Shown here one piece after another: positions 9,189-18,571 of a stretch of DNA of 64,000 nucleotides. Source of the DNA: UBA1494_A sp963973975 (GTDB lineage: Bacteria > Bacteroidota > Bacteroidia > Flavobacteriales_E > Vicingaceae). The stretch lies in the NCBI GenBank assembly GCA_963973975.1, contig CAXBCF010000010.1, positions 40,549-104,548 on the forward strand. The letters run 5' to 3'. Position 1 is the first letter of the stretch. The number at the start of each line of letters is the position of its first letter. The position numbers and the translations under genes are program-made. A model generated the notes under the pieces. It saw nothing but the letters and a program-made list of their open reading frames with translations. It did no database searches and was not told the origin of the DNA.

Positions 9189-10103
9189 TTATTTTATAAT
9201 AAAAGTTCTGATAGCTGAAACCTGATCAATGATATCTTGAAGCTGATTGTCGGTCATGTTTACGTTAGAAACACTGTTGATGGTTGTAACTTTATTCTCA
9301 ACATCTGTTGTAGGAGCTTCATAAGTATAAGTAAAGTCAACATCATTGTACAAGTCTTTCAATTCATTCAGCTTATTGATTAACTCCATCACATCAGGGT
9401 TACTTTGATAGGGCAATAATAAATTAATTAAGTTCTTAATGGTAATTTTTTGCTCGCCAATTCGGTTTCTTATTAATTGGTTGTTAGTTGTTCCAGTCAA
9501 TTGAGTTGCAAAATACAAGGTTTCAACCCATCCACCTGCAAGAATTAATACACTTAAATCATTTTGCTTGTTATTTTTTAGAAATTGATCGGATGATTTA
9601 AATGCATCTGAAATAAGTGCCAAAAGTGAATCTTGATCTCCTAAATTAGCTTCAAAACGTGTAATCATTCTTTTATCAAACAAATCAGCTATTCCCAATT
9701 CTCCAGAAATTCTTTTGGTAACTGCCATGTAAGAAATAGCATCTTGAGTTTGGTCATAAATGGTTGCATAACCAAGATTTGCACCAAAAACCCCCAAGTT
9801 AAGTGCTTTCTTGCTTTTTGTTTCGTAAGAAGCGGCATTGATTGTAGGATTGAGTAATTCTGAAGAATAGCTTGCACCAGCATCTTTCAAAAGAAATGCC
9901 GTTTGAATTGGAGATGGAATACTAAATACTTTTCCATCAATTTCAAAAAGATTAGTATTTCGTTTCTCTTCTTGCTTTTCAACGGTGGAAGATTCTCTTT
10001 TTGGACCTTCTGCACAGCTAAAAAATAAGGTTAGAGCAATTAGTACTACTAGCGTTAATTTGTTATAAAACAGCATAGTGTTGAAAGAATTTGATTTTGA
10101 CAT
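9189..10103 (-). CDS. Predicted lipoprotein of unknown function
   Basis: 304 residues. The hydrophobic N-terminus ends in the lipobox LFFSC with Cys30, so the protein should be lipid-anchored. An internal ATG at 10076 (residue 10) would give a more usual 20-residue signal sequence and may be the true start. The mature part is mainly helical, with ISYMAVTKRIS, a conserved-looking LAGGWVETLYFAT segment near residue 190 and a C-terminal helical region ending in TTINSVSNVNMTDNQL. It heads the operon that continues with the small secreted protein and the ABC transporter, so a shared envelope role is likely. No known family is recognised. Confidence 0.72.
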   Translation of the reverse strand: MSKSNSFNTMLFYNKLTLVVLIALTLFFSCAEGPKRESSTVEKQEEKRNTNLFEIDGKVFSIPSPIQTAFLLKDAGASYSSELLNPTINAASYETKSKKALNLGVFGANLGYATIYDQTQDAISYMAVTKRISGELGIADLFDKRMITRFEANLGDQDSLLALISDAFKSSDQFLKNNKQNDLSVLILAGGWVETLYFATQLTGTTNNQLIRNRIGEQKITIKNLINLLLPYQSNPDVMELINKLNELKDLYNDVDFTYTYEAPTTDVENKVTTINSVSNVNMTDNQLQDIIDQVSAIRTFIIK

Positions 10104-10152
10104 GATTAGTCTTTAAATAAGTCTGCTAAAATAAGTTAGGGCGTAAAGATAA

Positions 10153-11919
10153 TTAAATATCGAAAATTCGAGTTTTTTTCAGCTGAAATCTTAGAAAGAA
10201 GTAAAAAAATAATCCTAATCCCATTTCAATCAGTGCTTTTTCGAAATTTAAAAAAATTATATCGCCAATAAAAAACAGAAAGCTGTAAACCACCCCAATG
10301 GAACTTAGCCAACAATAAAACAGTGGTTTTAAATTAGATTTAAACTTTTTGTACCTTTCAAAAGGCTTCCACCAACCATCTGGTTGAACTTTTTCATAAA
10401 ACTCTAAGAGGTGCTTTTCATTCGTTGACTTCGTTAAAAAAGTTACCAATAACCAACTAATGGTGCTAAATCCTACGGTGAATAAAAAATTGAGCGGATC
10501 AGGTAATTCTAAAAGAAAATTTGCCAAAAAATAGCCAACAAACGGTGCAACACTCGCAGTGATTTCACTCCAAGCATTAATCCTCCACCAATACCATCTC
10601 AAAATTAAAACCAAGCCTAAACCTGCTCCACACTCAATTAAAAACCTTGCTGCTCCATCAATACTGTTCATTTGAGATGTAGCAAATAAGCTAATAAATA
10701 CAATTAAAAAGGTAAAGTAACGGGCTTTTCTTACATAATCTTTTTGAACTACTTCTTCCGATTCTCCTGCTTTCTCTTTTCGAATAAATCTTTTATAAAA
10801 ATCGTTGGTAAGGTAGCTTGCACCCCAATTGAGTTGAGTGGAAATTGTACTCATGTAAGCAGATAAAAAAGCAACGAGCAAAAGGCCTTTCAAACCAGCA
10901 GGTAAATAATCTCTCATGGCTAAAACAAAACCATCTGCAGAATTTTCTATTGGTAAATTCGGGTAAAGCACTAAAGCGCAAAGCCCAACAATAATCCATG
11001 GCCATGGACGTATGCAATAATGCGCAATTTGGAAAAAGAGAGTTGCCATAACAGCATCTTTCTCACTTTTAGTACTCATCATTCTTTGAGCAATATAGCC
11101 TCCACCTCCAGGCTCAGCTCCTGGATACCAACTTGCCCACCATTGCACCAAACTAAAAGATAAAAAAGCTCCAATTGTTACACTATAGGTACCAATATCA
11201 TCCACTAAATTACTTTTCCCAATCTTCGGAAAAAAATCAAATCGCCACGCTGGCAATTGTTCTTTTAAACCTGCCATCCCTCCTACTTTCTCTGTATTTA
11301 ACACAACGACTGCCAATACAGTACAACCAATCATCGCAATAAAAAATTGAAAGAAATCTGTGATAGCTACTCCCATCAAACCCGAAAGGGATGAATATAA
11401 AACAACTACTAACATCGCTCCTAAAACGTAGTAGAACAATTCATTTTCAGGAATATCAAAAAAGGATTTTAAAATAGAAGCTAAAGCAACATTTACCCAA
11501 CCAATAATGATGGCATTCAGAAAAATGCCCATGTAAATTGATTTAAAAGCTCTTAAGAATGCTGCTGCTTTCCCACTATATCTCAACTCAATAAATTCTA
11601 ACTCCGTTACAATGTCTGCCCTTCGCCAAAGTCGAGCGAAGAAAAAAGTGGTGAGCATTCCGCCTATTAGCATGTTCCACCAAAGCCAATTGCCAGATAT
11701 ACCATTTTTAGCAATTCTTTCTGTCACCCAAAGTGGTGTATCGGCAGCGAAAGTAGTTGCAACCATTGAAATTCCTGCTATGTACCAAGGCAGATTTCTA
11801 CCTCCTAAAAAGTAATCTGTTAGACTCTTTCCCGCTTGATTTCGATAATAGAATCCTATTCCAATTGCAATCAGCAAATAGACAACAATGATTAACCAAT
11901 CTATAAATTCTAAATTCAT
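10153..11919 (-). CDS. Sodium:solute symporter (SSS family)
   Basis: An inner-membrane Na+-coupled transporter with about 13-14 hydrophobic segments. Family signs are the N-terminal MNLEFIDWLIIVVYLL, the SLTDYFLGGRNLPWY segment after the first helix, GISMVATTFAADTPLW in the next, and the later YMSTISTQLNWGASYL and RKARYFTFLIVF motifs. I place the start at the ATG at 11919 because family members normally begin at this point; the frame stays open to an ATG at 11958, adding 13 residues. The C-terminus carries two extra hydrophobic segments. The substrate cannot be determined. It is followed by the lipoprotein operon and divergent from the 12045 gene. Confidence 0.87.
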   Translation of the reverse strand: MNLEFIDWLIIVVYLLIAIGIGFYYRNQAGKSLTDYFLGGRNLPWYIAGISMVATTFAADTPLWVTERIAKNGISGNWLWWNMLIGGMLTTFFFARLWRRADIVTELEFIELRYSGKAAAFLRAFKSIYMGIFLNAIIIGWVNVALASILKSFFDIPENELFYYVLGAMLVVVLYSSLSGLMGVAITDFFQFFIAMIGCTVLAVVVLNTEKVGGMAGLKEQLPAWRFDFFPKIGKSNLVDDIGTYSVTIGAFLSFSLVQWWASWYPGAEPGGGGYIAQRMMSTKSEKDAVMATLFFQIAHYCIRPWPWIIVGLCALVLYPNLPIENSADGFVLAMRDYLPAGLKGLLLVAFLSAYMSTISTQLNWGASYLTNDFYKRFIRKEKAGESEEVVQKDYVRKARYFTFLIVFISLFATSQMNSIDGAARFLIECGAGLGLVLILRWYWWRINAWSEITASVAPFVGYFLANFLLELPDPLNFLFTVGFSTISWLLVTFLTKSTNEKHLLEFYEKVQPDGWWKPFERYKKFKSNLKPLFYCWLSSIGVVYSFLFFIGDIIFLNFEKALIEMGLGLFFYFFLRFQLKKTRIFDI

Positions 11920-12032
11920 CTGTTCTAATTCGAGACCAAAAGAAATGAATTTTGACAAATTAATTCAGTTTATGGAATTTCTTTATGAACAAGGCTTCTT
12001 GAATTAAATGAGTATTCTAACAATGGATTAAT

Positions 12033-12040
12033 TAAGTTTG
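12033..12040 (+). promoter_or_regulatory. Putative -7 promoter box very close to a start codon
   Basis: TAAGTTTG matches TAnnTTTG and ends 4 bp before the ATG at 12045. If used, transcription would begin at about the start codon, implying a leaderless mRNA or a later start. Confidence 0.35.
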
Positions 12041-12044
12041 CAAC

Positions 12045-13364
12045 ATGGAAATTGACCCTGACAATCAACAAGAAGAAGCAAGCCCTTCGATTCTTAAGAA
12101 ACTAAAAATCAAGAAGGTTGGCACCCAAAAAAAGGAACCTAGTAAAACTGTTAAAAGTGAAACTTCAAGTCCTATTCAAATAAAGGATACCGAAGAGTTT
12201 ACTTTGGTAGCCACTTGCATGCAAAACCTTGAAGACGAATTAGAGCAAGAATTAATAGATTTAGGTGCAAAAGATATTGACAAGAAAAAACGTGCAGTTA
12301 GTTTTACTGCTGATTTAGAATTGCTTTACAAAGTAAATATATGGTTGAGAACTGCAATAAAAGTTTTAAAACCCATTATTAAGTTTAAAGCTAAAGATGA
12401 GGACCAACTTTATAAAGCTGCGAGTAAAATAAAATGGGATGATCTTTTCTCTGAAGATAAAACTTTCTCTATTGATTTTGCAGTGAATTCAGAAAACTTC
12501 AATCACAGTCAGTTTGCAGCATTGAAAATGAAAGATGCCATTGTTGATTATTTCCGTTCAGTTGGAAAAAATCGTCCGAATGTTGAACGCATTCAACCCG
12601 ATATTCGATTGCACTTACACATAAATGATAATAATGTTACAATTTCTCTAGACAGTTCAGGAGATCCACTTTTTAAAAGAGGTTACCGAAAAGAAAGTCA
12701 CGCAGCTCCGATTAATGAATCTTTAGCAGCCGGACTTGTATTAAAATCAGGTTGGAGAGGAGAAGAAAACTTTTTGGATCCAATGTGTGGTTCGGGGACA
12801 ATTGCTATTGAAGCTGCCATGATTGCCTCAAATATTCCACCGAACTTCAACCGCATCCATTTTGCTTTTGAAACGTGGGATAATTATGATGCTGCACTTT
12901 TTTCAAAAATCTTGGGTGAAGCTAAAAACGAATACCGACCATTAAAAGTAAAAATCGTTGCCAGAGAAATTCAGTCAAATTCATTGAGAGCTGCAAGAAT
13001 AAACATTAATGCAGCAAACATGCGCAAAAGTATTTTGCTGGAACAAGAAGATTTTTTCAAAGCTGAAGCGCCCTTTTCTAAAGGGGTAATTATTATGAAT
13101 CCTCCTTATGGGGAACGTTTAAATGTTAGCGGAAACCTAGTTGATTTTTACAGTAAAATTGGTTCAACGCTTAAACATGAGTACAATGATTGGTCAGCTT
13201 GGATCATTAGCTCTGATGAAGATTCATTTAAGAACATCGGATTGAAAGATTCTAAAAAGATTCCTTTAATGAATGGGAAATTAGCTTGTCAATTTAGAAA
13301 ATATGAATTATTCAGCGGCACTCTGAAAGAGCTGAAAACTCAAAAAAATAGTAAACAGGATTAA
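12045..13364 (+). CDS. THUMP-domain class I RNA methyltransferase, RlmL-like
   Basis: A predicted SAM-dependent methyltransferase that makes N2-methylguanine in 23S rRNA, by similarity to the RlmL half of E. coli RlmKL. Residues 1-50 are a Lys-rich extension not part of the core. A THUMP-type RNA-binding domain covers about 52-205, beginning FTLVATCMQNLEDEL. The methyltransferase domain has LDPMCGSGTIAIEAA (motif I, 244-258) and NPPYGERL (motif IV, near 350). The length of 439 residues fits single-domain RlmL/YpsC-type proteins, without the RlmK half. It converges on dapF with a 13-bp gap. A -7-like box sits just before the ATG, so the true start may be slightly different. Confidence 0.87.
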   Translation: MEIDPDNQQEEASPSILKKLKIKKVGTQKKEPSKTVKSETSSPIQIKDTEEFTLVATCMQNLEDELEQELIDLGAKDIDKKKRAVSFTADLELLYKVNIWLRTAIKVLKPIIKFKAKDEDQLYKAASKIKWDDLFSEDKTFSIDFAVNSENFNHSQFAALKMKDAIVDYFRSVGKNRPNVERIQPDIRLHLHINDNNVTISLDSSGDPLFKRGYRKESHAAPINESLAAGLVLKSGWRGEENFLDPMCGSGTIAIEAAMIASNIPPNFNRIHFAFETWDNYDAALFSKILGEAKNEYRPLKVKIVAREIQSNSLRAARININAANMRKSILLEQEDFFKAEAPFSKGVIIMNPPYGERLNVSGNLVDFYSKIGSTLKHEYNDWSAWIISSDEDSFKNIGLKDSKKIPLMNGKLACQFRKYELFSGTLKELKTQKNSKQD

Positions 13365-13377
13365 ATTAAGGGAGTTT

Positions 13378-14151
13378 TTAAATATTTATAACACCTTTAT
13401 AAACTTCTTGAGCGGGACCTTGTAACCAAATATTTTTAAAATTTGTGTCACTTTCTCTTTTTAAAAGAATCAGCAAGTCCCCTCCTTTAGTACTAATTTT
13501 CACTTGATTTTGAGAGGAGTTTATTTGATGTAAATAACTAATTGCCACAGCAGTTACTCCTGTGCCACAAGAATAAGTTTCTGCCTCAACTCCTCTTTCA
13601 TAAGTTCTCACCATTAAACAATCTTCCGCTACACTTACAAAATTCACATTGGTTCCTTCTTTTTTGTAAGCAGGAGAATTTCGAATTGCAGCACCTTCTT
13701 TTTCTACATCAATGGAATTGATATCAGCTACATATTTAATAAAATGTGGTGAACCAGTATGAATAAAATAATCATCTCCAATTTTCTGAATTTGATTGAC
13801 ATCCCCCATCTTGGTGGCAAACTCCGCTCCTACCGACTTGCCCATATGCATTCCATCAATTGCTAGAAATATTGATTCCTTGTCAATTATTCCCAACTGT
13901 TTAGCAAATGCCTGAGCACACCTGCTGCCATTCCCACAAAAACTTTGAGAACCATCGGCATTGTAATAATCCATTTCGAAATCACAAGCTGAGTGATTAT
14001 TTATTAGAATTAAACCATCTGCACCAATTCCAAATCTTCTATGACAAGTTTTCACGATTGTATCAACTGAAAAATTGACAGTTTTTTCTCGTGCATCAAT
14101 CATGATAAAGTCATTTCCTGTGCCCTGGTATTTTACAAATGATATTTCCAT
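13378..14151 (-). CDS. dapF: Diaminopimelate epimerase
   Basis: Interconverts LL- and meso-diaminopimelate for lysine and peptidoglycan synthesis in the cytoplasm. Both catalytic cysteines are visible: Cys72 in CGNGSR and Cys195 in SCGTGVTA. Other hallmarks are the start FVKYQGTGNDF, DGLILI, DYYNADGS and NVNFV. I choose the ATG at 14151 (257 residues) because the protein then begins MEISFVKYQG as in the family; the frame continues to 14202, but those 17 residues look non-homologous. An AAGGA sequence precedes this ATG. It is divergent from the HtrA gene. Confidence 0.94.
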   Translation of the reverse strand: MEISFVKYQGTGNDFIMIDAREKTVNFSVDTIVKTCHRRFGIGADGLILINNHSACDFEMDYYNADGSQSFCGNGSRCAQAFAKQLGIIDKESIFLAIDGMHMGKSVGAEFATKMGDVNQIQKIGDDYFIHTGSPHFIKYVADINSIDVEKEGAAIRNSPAYKKEGTNVNFVSVAEDCLMVRTYERGVEAETYSCGTGVTAVAISYLHQINSSQNQVKISTKGGDLLILLKRESDTNFKNIWLQGPAQEVYKGVINI

Positions 14152-14248
14152 ATTTTCCTTTGATATCAATGCCTGTAGCTTAACATTAATTAACAGCGAC
14201 AATTCAACATACAGTTTAAAGTGGCGTTAAAATTGCAGTTATAGAGCA

Positions 14249-14256
14249 CAAATTTA
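14249..14256 (-). promoter_or_regulatory. Putative -7 promoter box for dapF
   Basis: The minus strand reads TAAATTTG, a TAnnTTTG match, about 98 bp upstream of the chosen dapF start, in the gap shared with the divergent HtrA gene. Confidence 0.3.
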
Positions 14257-14282
14257 AGTTCAATAATTTAAACCTTTTAATC

Positions 14283-15746
14283 ATGAAAAAATTTATTAGT
14301 GGCTTTTTAATGGCGCTTATGGGAGGTGTAGCGTCGTTAGGTATTTACAAAGCGTTTGAACCAGAACTAACTCCTCAAATTAATCAACGTCAAACAGAGC
14401 AAGCAAAACTTGTTAACATTATAAGTCCCGAACCCACATTAGGTGCAGATTACATCACTGCCGCAGAAATGAGTGTAAATGGGGTTGTCCACGTAACAAC
14501 AGCTGGAACAATTGAATACAGTAAAAGAGGCTACGATCCATTCAGAGAATTCTTTTATGGCAATGGAAATTTTGAAAGACAATACAAGCAACCTATCAAT
14601 GGAGCTGGTTCAGGAGTAATTATTTCCGACGATGGATACATCGTTACCAACAACCATGTTATTGAACATGCAGATAAAATTGAAGTGACTTTAAACAATA
14701 AAAAAACTTATCTAGCAAGTATAATTGGAAGAGACCCCTCTACAGATTTGGCAGTACTTAAAATTGAAGAAAATAACCTACCCCACTTAAACTTTGGAAA
14801 TTCAGATGATCTCAGAATTGGGGAATGGGTTTTGGCAGTTGGAAATCCATTTAATTTAACTTCAACGGTAACAGCAGGAATTGTTTCTGCAAAAGGAAGA
14901 GACATTAATATTTTAAACAACGATCCTTACACGGGTTTATCTTCTATAGAATCATTTATTCAAACTGATGCGGCAGTTAATCCCGGAAACAGCGGTGGCG
15001 CTCTAGTTAACACGAAAGGTGAATTGATAGGAATAAACGCAGCCATCAAATCAAACACAGGTTCTTTTGCCGGTTATTCATTTGCTATTCCTGCCAACAT
15101 TGCAAGAAAAGTAGTGAGTGATTTAATTGAATTTGGAAACACTCAAAGAGCATTTATTGGCGTGAATATTAGAAATATTGATAATGACATCGCTGAAGAA
15201 AATAATTTGAGTGACTTAAACGGAGTTTACGTTGTCGATTTATCTACAAATGGTTCTGCGGAAGAAGCAGGAATTAAGAAAGGAGATGTTATTAAAAGTA
15301 TCAATGGATATTCGGTCAATTCGGTTTCTGCTTTACAAGCTAAAGTTGGAGAATACAGACCGGGAGATCAAATTGATGTAAGTGTTTTAAGAGATGGGAA
15401 ATACTTAACCAAAACTGTTACCCTAAAAAACATGGAAGGCAACTTAAAACTAATCTCAGGTGATGAGTTAAATCTCAAACAACAACTCGGAGTAAAATTT
15501 ACTGAACCTTCTAGTGATGAATTAAAAACGCTGAAGATTGATGGAGGAGTGAAAGTTGGTGAACTTCACAATGGGAAATTAATAAAAGCAGGTGTTAAAG
15601 AGGGATTTATCATCACAGCAGTCGATAATCAATTTGTTACAACTGAATCTCAATTATTGGACATATTAAAAAATAAAAAAGGGGGTGTTCTGCTTCACGG
15701 AGTTTATCCAAATGGAGTTGAATCTTACTACGCGTTTGGGATTTAG
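14283..15746 (+). CDS. HtrA/DegP-type periplasmic serine protease
   Basis: A trypsin-fold envelope quality-control protease with PDZ domains. The N-terminus (1-22) is a signal or membrane anchor (FISGFLMALMGGVASLGIY). The catalytic triad is visible as His125 (TNNHVIEHA), Asp155 (STDLAVLK) and Ser237 (NPGNSGGAL). A PDZ domain spans about 290-385, with a degenerate second PDZ at about 395-487 (GVKVGELHNGKLIKAGVKEGFII). The length of 487 fits the two-PDZ DegP/DegQ class. It probably digests or refolds misfolded periplasmic proteins. A clear intrinsic terminator follows. Confidence 0.92.
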   Translation: MKKFISGFLMALMGGVASLGIYKAFEPELTPQINQRQTEQAKLVNIISPEPTLGADYITAAEMSVNGVVHVTTAGTIEYSKRGYDPFREFFYGNGNFERQYKQPINGAGSGVIISDDGYIVTNNHVIEHADKIEVTLNNKKTYLASIIGRDPSTDLAVLKIEENNLPHLNFGNSDDLRIGEWVLAVGNPFNLTSTVTAGIVSAKGRDINILNNDPYTGLSSIESFIQTDAAVNPGNSGGALVNTKGELIGINAAIKSNTGSFAGYSFAIPANIARKVVSDLIEFGNTQRAFIGVNIRNIDNDIAEENNLSDLNGVYVVDLSTNGSAEEAGIKKGDVIKSINGYSVNSVSALQAKVGEYRPGDQIDVSVLRDGKYLTKTVTLKNMEGNLKLISGDELNLKQQLGVKFTEPSSDELKTLKIDGGVKVGELHNGKLIKAGVKEGFIITAVDNQFVTTESQLLDILKNKKGGVLLHGVYPNGVESYYAFGI

Positions 15747-15770
15747 TAGATTATAAAAAGGCAATTTATA

Positions 15771-15804
15771 AAAACCTTCAAGATAAAATTCTTGAAGGTT
15801 TTTT
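15771..15804 (+). terminator. Intrinsic terminator after the HtrA gene
   Basis: A 12-bp perfect stem (AAAACCTTCAAG / CTTGAAGGTTTT) with an 8-nt loop runs straight into TTTTTT, 25 bp after the stop codon. Confidence 0.88.
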
Positions 15805-15887
15805 GCTTTTAAAATCATTTAAATTTCACGACTTTTGCAACCGTAAAATTAATGTTCTCTTAATGCTAATTTAAAGTCTGTAATGAC

Positions 15888-17351
15888 ATGAATACTAATA
15901 ATGTATCAGAAGAATTTGAAACCGAACTTAATAGTTGGTTGAATCAAAAAGAAGCTGCGGTTGACTTGCTTCACACCTTGGGTAAATTGCTTTACTCAAA
16001 ATCAGTAGAATTGGTTTTATTCAGAAATACAATGGTGGACCTAAGTGTATCTGAATTATTGAAACTACACAAAAACACACAAAACTTCACCAACCAAGCT
16101 GTTAGTATTTTCGATACTACAGAATTAGCCATCAGTTTATTGAGCTTTGATTTAGCTCCTTCAAAAATTGACATTGGTAAATTAGCAAACGAATGGCACA
16201 TTGAAAAAGACAAATACACTTCAAAAACTGATTTTATAAAAGATAAATTAAGTGATTTTATTGGCTTAGATAAAAGAGAATTAAAGCCAAAAGATGTTGT
16301 TTTATACGGATTTGGTAGAATTGGTAGAATTGCTGCAAGAGAATTAATTAAGCAAGCAGGAAAAGGACAGCAATTGCGTTTGAGAGCGATAGTAACCAGA
16401 GGCGACGATGAAGTAGCGATGGAAAAAAGGGGATCGTTATTGAGAAATGATTCTGTTCACGGGGCTTTTAACGGAACTGTTGAAGTTGACACCAAGAAAA
16501 AAAACATGTCGATAAATGGACAAATTGTTCATTTAATTAACGCTTCTCAACCCGAAGACATCGATTATACCCAATATGGAATTAGCGATGCTTTGTTGAT
16601 TGACAATACAGGAGTTTTTAAAGACAAAACTGCTTTATCAAGACACTTAAAATCAAATGGTATTAGTAAAGTAATTCTTACTGCTCCTGGAAAAGAAATT
16701 CCAAACATTGTTTATGGAGTGAATCATAAAAAAGATTTTGATTTAGAGAAAGATGCCATCATTTCAGCTGCATCATGCACTACCAACGCAATTGTTCCAC
16801 CATTGAAAATCATCAACGATATTCTTGGAGTTGAAAAAGGACACATTGAAACGGTGCATGCTTACACTAACGATCAAAACTTGTTGGACAACATGCATAA
16901 AAACACAAGAAGAGGGCGCTCTGCTGCTATTAACATGGTAATTACTGAAACTGGTGCGGGAAAAGCGGTAACCAAAGTAATTCCTGAATTGATCGACAAA
17001 TTAACTGCAAATGCTGTTCGTGTTCCTACACCAAATGGTTCTTTGGCAATTATGAGCTTAACGGTTAAGAAAGAAACTTCAGTGGAAGATTTAAATGCCA
17101 TCATGAGAAAAGCTGCTTTGGAAGGAGAGTTAGTGAATCAAATCTACTACTCTACTGACATTGAAATGGTTTCTAGCGACATTATTGGAAATACTTGCTG
17201 TGCTGTTTACGATAGCCCTGCAACCATTGTCTCTTCTGACAAAAAGAACATTGTACTTTATGTATGGTACGACAATGAATTTGGTTACACCAAACAAGTT
17301 ATTCGCTTAGCAAAATACGTTGCTAAAGTAAGAAGATTGATCTATTATTAA
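15888..17351 (+). CDS. gap: Glyceraldehyde-3-phosphate dehydrogenase, long form
   Basis: Oxidises glyceraldehyde-3-phosphate with phosphate and NAD(P)+, or the reverse in gluconeogenesis. The core begins at about residue 136 with the dinucleotide-binding GFGRIGR (141-147); the catalytic Cys297 is in SAASCTTNAIVPPLK, and WYDNEFGY lies near the C-terminus. The 135-residue N-terminal helical extension makes it 487 residues instead of the usual 335; such long GAPDHs are common in Bacteroidota and often coexist with a short one. Given the nearby pckA, a gluconeogenic role is possible but not shown. A GACTTTTG box (15830-15837) is a weak promoter candidate, and a strong terminator follows. Confidence 0.92.
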   Translation: MNTNNVSEEFETELNSWLNQKEAAVDLLHTLGKLLYSKSVELVLFRNTMVDLSVSELLKLHKNTQNFTNQAVSIFDTTELAISLLSFDLAPSKIDIGKLANEWHIEKDKYTSKTDFIKDKLSDFIGLDKRELKPKDVVLYGFGRIGRIAARELIKQAGKGQQLRLRAIVTRGDDEVAMEKRGSLLRNDSVHGAFNGTVEVDTKKKNMSINGQIVHLINASQPEDIDYTQYGISDALLIDNTGVFKDKTALSRHLKSNGISKVILTAPGKEIPNIVYGVNHKKDFDLEKDAIISAASCTTNAIVPPLKIINDILGVEKGHIETVHAYTNDQNLLDNMHKNTRRGRSAAINMVITETGAGKAVTKVIPELIDKLTANAVRVPTPNGSLAIMSLTVKKETSVEDLNAIMRKAALEGELVNQIYYSTDIEMVSSDIIGNTCCAVYDSPATIVSSDKKNIVLYVWYDNEFGYTKQVIRLAKYVAKVRRLIYY

Positions 17352-17370
17352 TTAGTGCTAAATTGATTGA

Positions 17371-17405
17371 AGCCCATTTAATACCTTATTAAATGGGCTT
17401 TTTTT
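17371..17405 (+). terminator. Intrinsic terminator after the GAPDH gene
   Basis: A 13-bp perfect stem (AGCCCATTTAATA / TATTAAATGGGCT) with loop CCT is followed by a T tract. The T tract reaches the stop of the convergent CrtC-like gene. Confidence 0.9.
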
Positions 17406-18489
17406 ATTCACCTTTCTGCCTAAACCGATTGGTCATTTCAACATAGGCTTTTCCTTCAACATTTTTTCCACCAATTTTTCCTTTAGCTAAGCTCATTCCC
17501 TCCCAATAATAAAACTTTGAAAATGAGCTAAATTTCAATTCCAACTCTTGATTTGGAAAAAGTGCCTCTACCCTAGTTTCTATGTTGAGTGATGGTATTT
17601 TGATGCTCCATTTAACAGGATAAGTTGTTTTAGATTTTGGACTCTCCCAATGCTCAATTTCCTCAATAATTATTTCTTCCGACTTCAAATCCACTTGATT
17701 TCCCAATGAATCAATATAAGTTCCACCAAAAAGTTCCTCAGTAGTTTTAAGATGGTATAAACGATAAAGCATTAAATCAGAATTAGTTTCAGTAAATTGT
17801 ATAGAAAACCAATCCCAAGCCACTTTTCGATCCATTACGCCACTACAATTCCACTGCCGATCGTACCACAAATTTCCTTGAACGGAATAGTTTTCTCCAT
17901 TAATTGATAAATTTCCCGCTGTCTTTAATCGTGGGAAAGTATAATAGCCTGCTTTGGCGTAGTTGCCATAATTTTCATAGCCTACTTCATTGTGAAGTAC
18001 AACTTCCTTAGTAGGATTTGTCTTTAATTCATAAGTAACCGGATTATTTGACATGGAGGCTTTGATCTGGTAATTTCCATTCTGCCCTTTTAGTGCGCTT
18101 TTTATTCCTTTTCGATTCCAATTAAAATTTAGTGGAAGCTCATGAAATTGCCATTTGTTCTTTGTGAAAAATTTGTGGTCGTCGTAAAAAAGTTGATTTT
18201 CGGGGTCGCTTACCGCCATGTTAATCATCCAACCACCTTTCACATTAGTGGGATTGAAATGAAAAACAACGTATTCAATTCCGAAAGTTTTCTTTTTAGC
18301 AGTATCTTCTAAATGACCTGTAAAGTACCACCACTCTAAAGAGTTTTTAAAGTGTGGCGCCTCATCCTTCGGGAGTTCAGCTTTTTTTTCAAAAACATCT
18401 TTGGCTCTGTAGGGAATTTGACAAGAAAACTGAAGAGTTAAAACCGTTAATAGTAAAAAGCAAAAAGTTCTCATTTCTATATTTTTCAT
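17404..18489 (-). CDS. CrtC/AttH-like lipocalin-family lipoprotein
   Basis: 361 residues. The N-terminus is a lipoprotein signal with lipobox LQFSC (Cys at residue 23), so it should be anchored in the envelope. The mature part opens with the SLEWWYFTGHLED motif typical of the CrtC (hydroxyneurosporene synthase) and AttH-like two-domain lipocalin family; WYDRQWNCSGV and WDWFSIQF in the middle are also characteristic. Some members hydrate carotenoids, but most Bacteroidota members are uncharacterised and there are no carotenoid genes nearby, so I give only the family. The start may be either of two ATGs, at 18489 or 18474. Confidence 0.8.
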   Translation of the reverse strand: MKNIEMRTFCFLLLTVLTLQFSCQIPYRAKDVFEKKAELPKDEAPHFKNSLEWWYFTGHLEDTAKKKTFGIEYVVFHFNPTNVKGGWMINMAVSDPENQLFYDDHKFFTKNKWQFHELPLNFNWNRKGIKSALKGQNGNYQIKASMSNNPVTYELKTNPTKEVVLHNEVGYENYGNYAKAGYYTFPRLKTAGNLSINGENYSVQGNLWYDRQWNCSGVMDRKVAWDWFSIQFTETNSDLMLYRLYHLKTTEELFGGTYIDSLGNQVDLKSEEIIIEEIEHWESPKSKTTYPVKWSIKIPSLNIETRVEALFPNQELELKFSSFSKFYYWEGMSLAKGKIGGKNVEGKAYVEMTNRFRQKGE

Positions 18490-18544
18490 AGTTTTTGAAC
18501 AGATAAGAAAGCCTTAAGTTTAGCTACCAATCAAAAGATTATAG

Positions 18545-18552
18545 TACTTTTG
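18545..18552 (+). promoter_or_regulatory. Putative -7 promoter box for the ABC-F gene
   Basis: TACTTTTG matches TAnnTTTG and lies 19 bp before the ATG at 18572, giving a short leader of roughly 12 nt. Confidence 0.4.
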
Positions 18553-18571
18553 CACCCCCAAAAAAACCATC

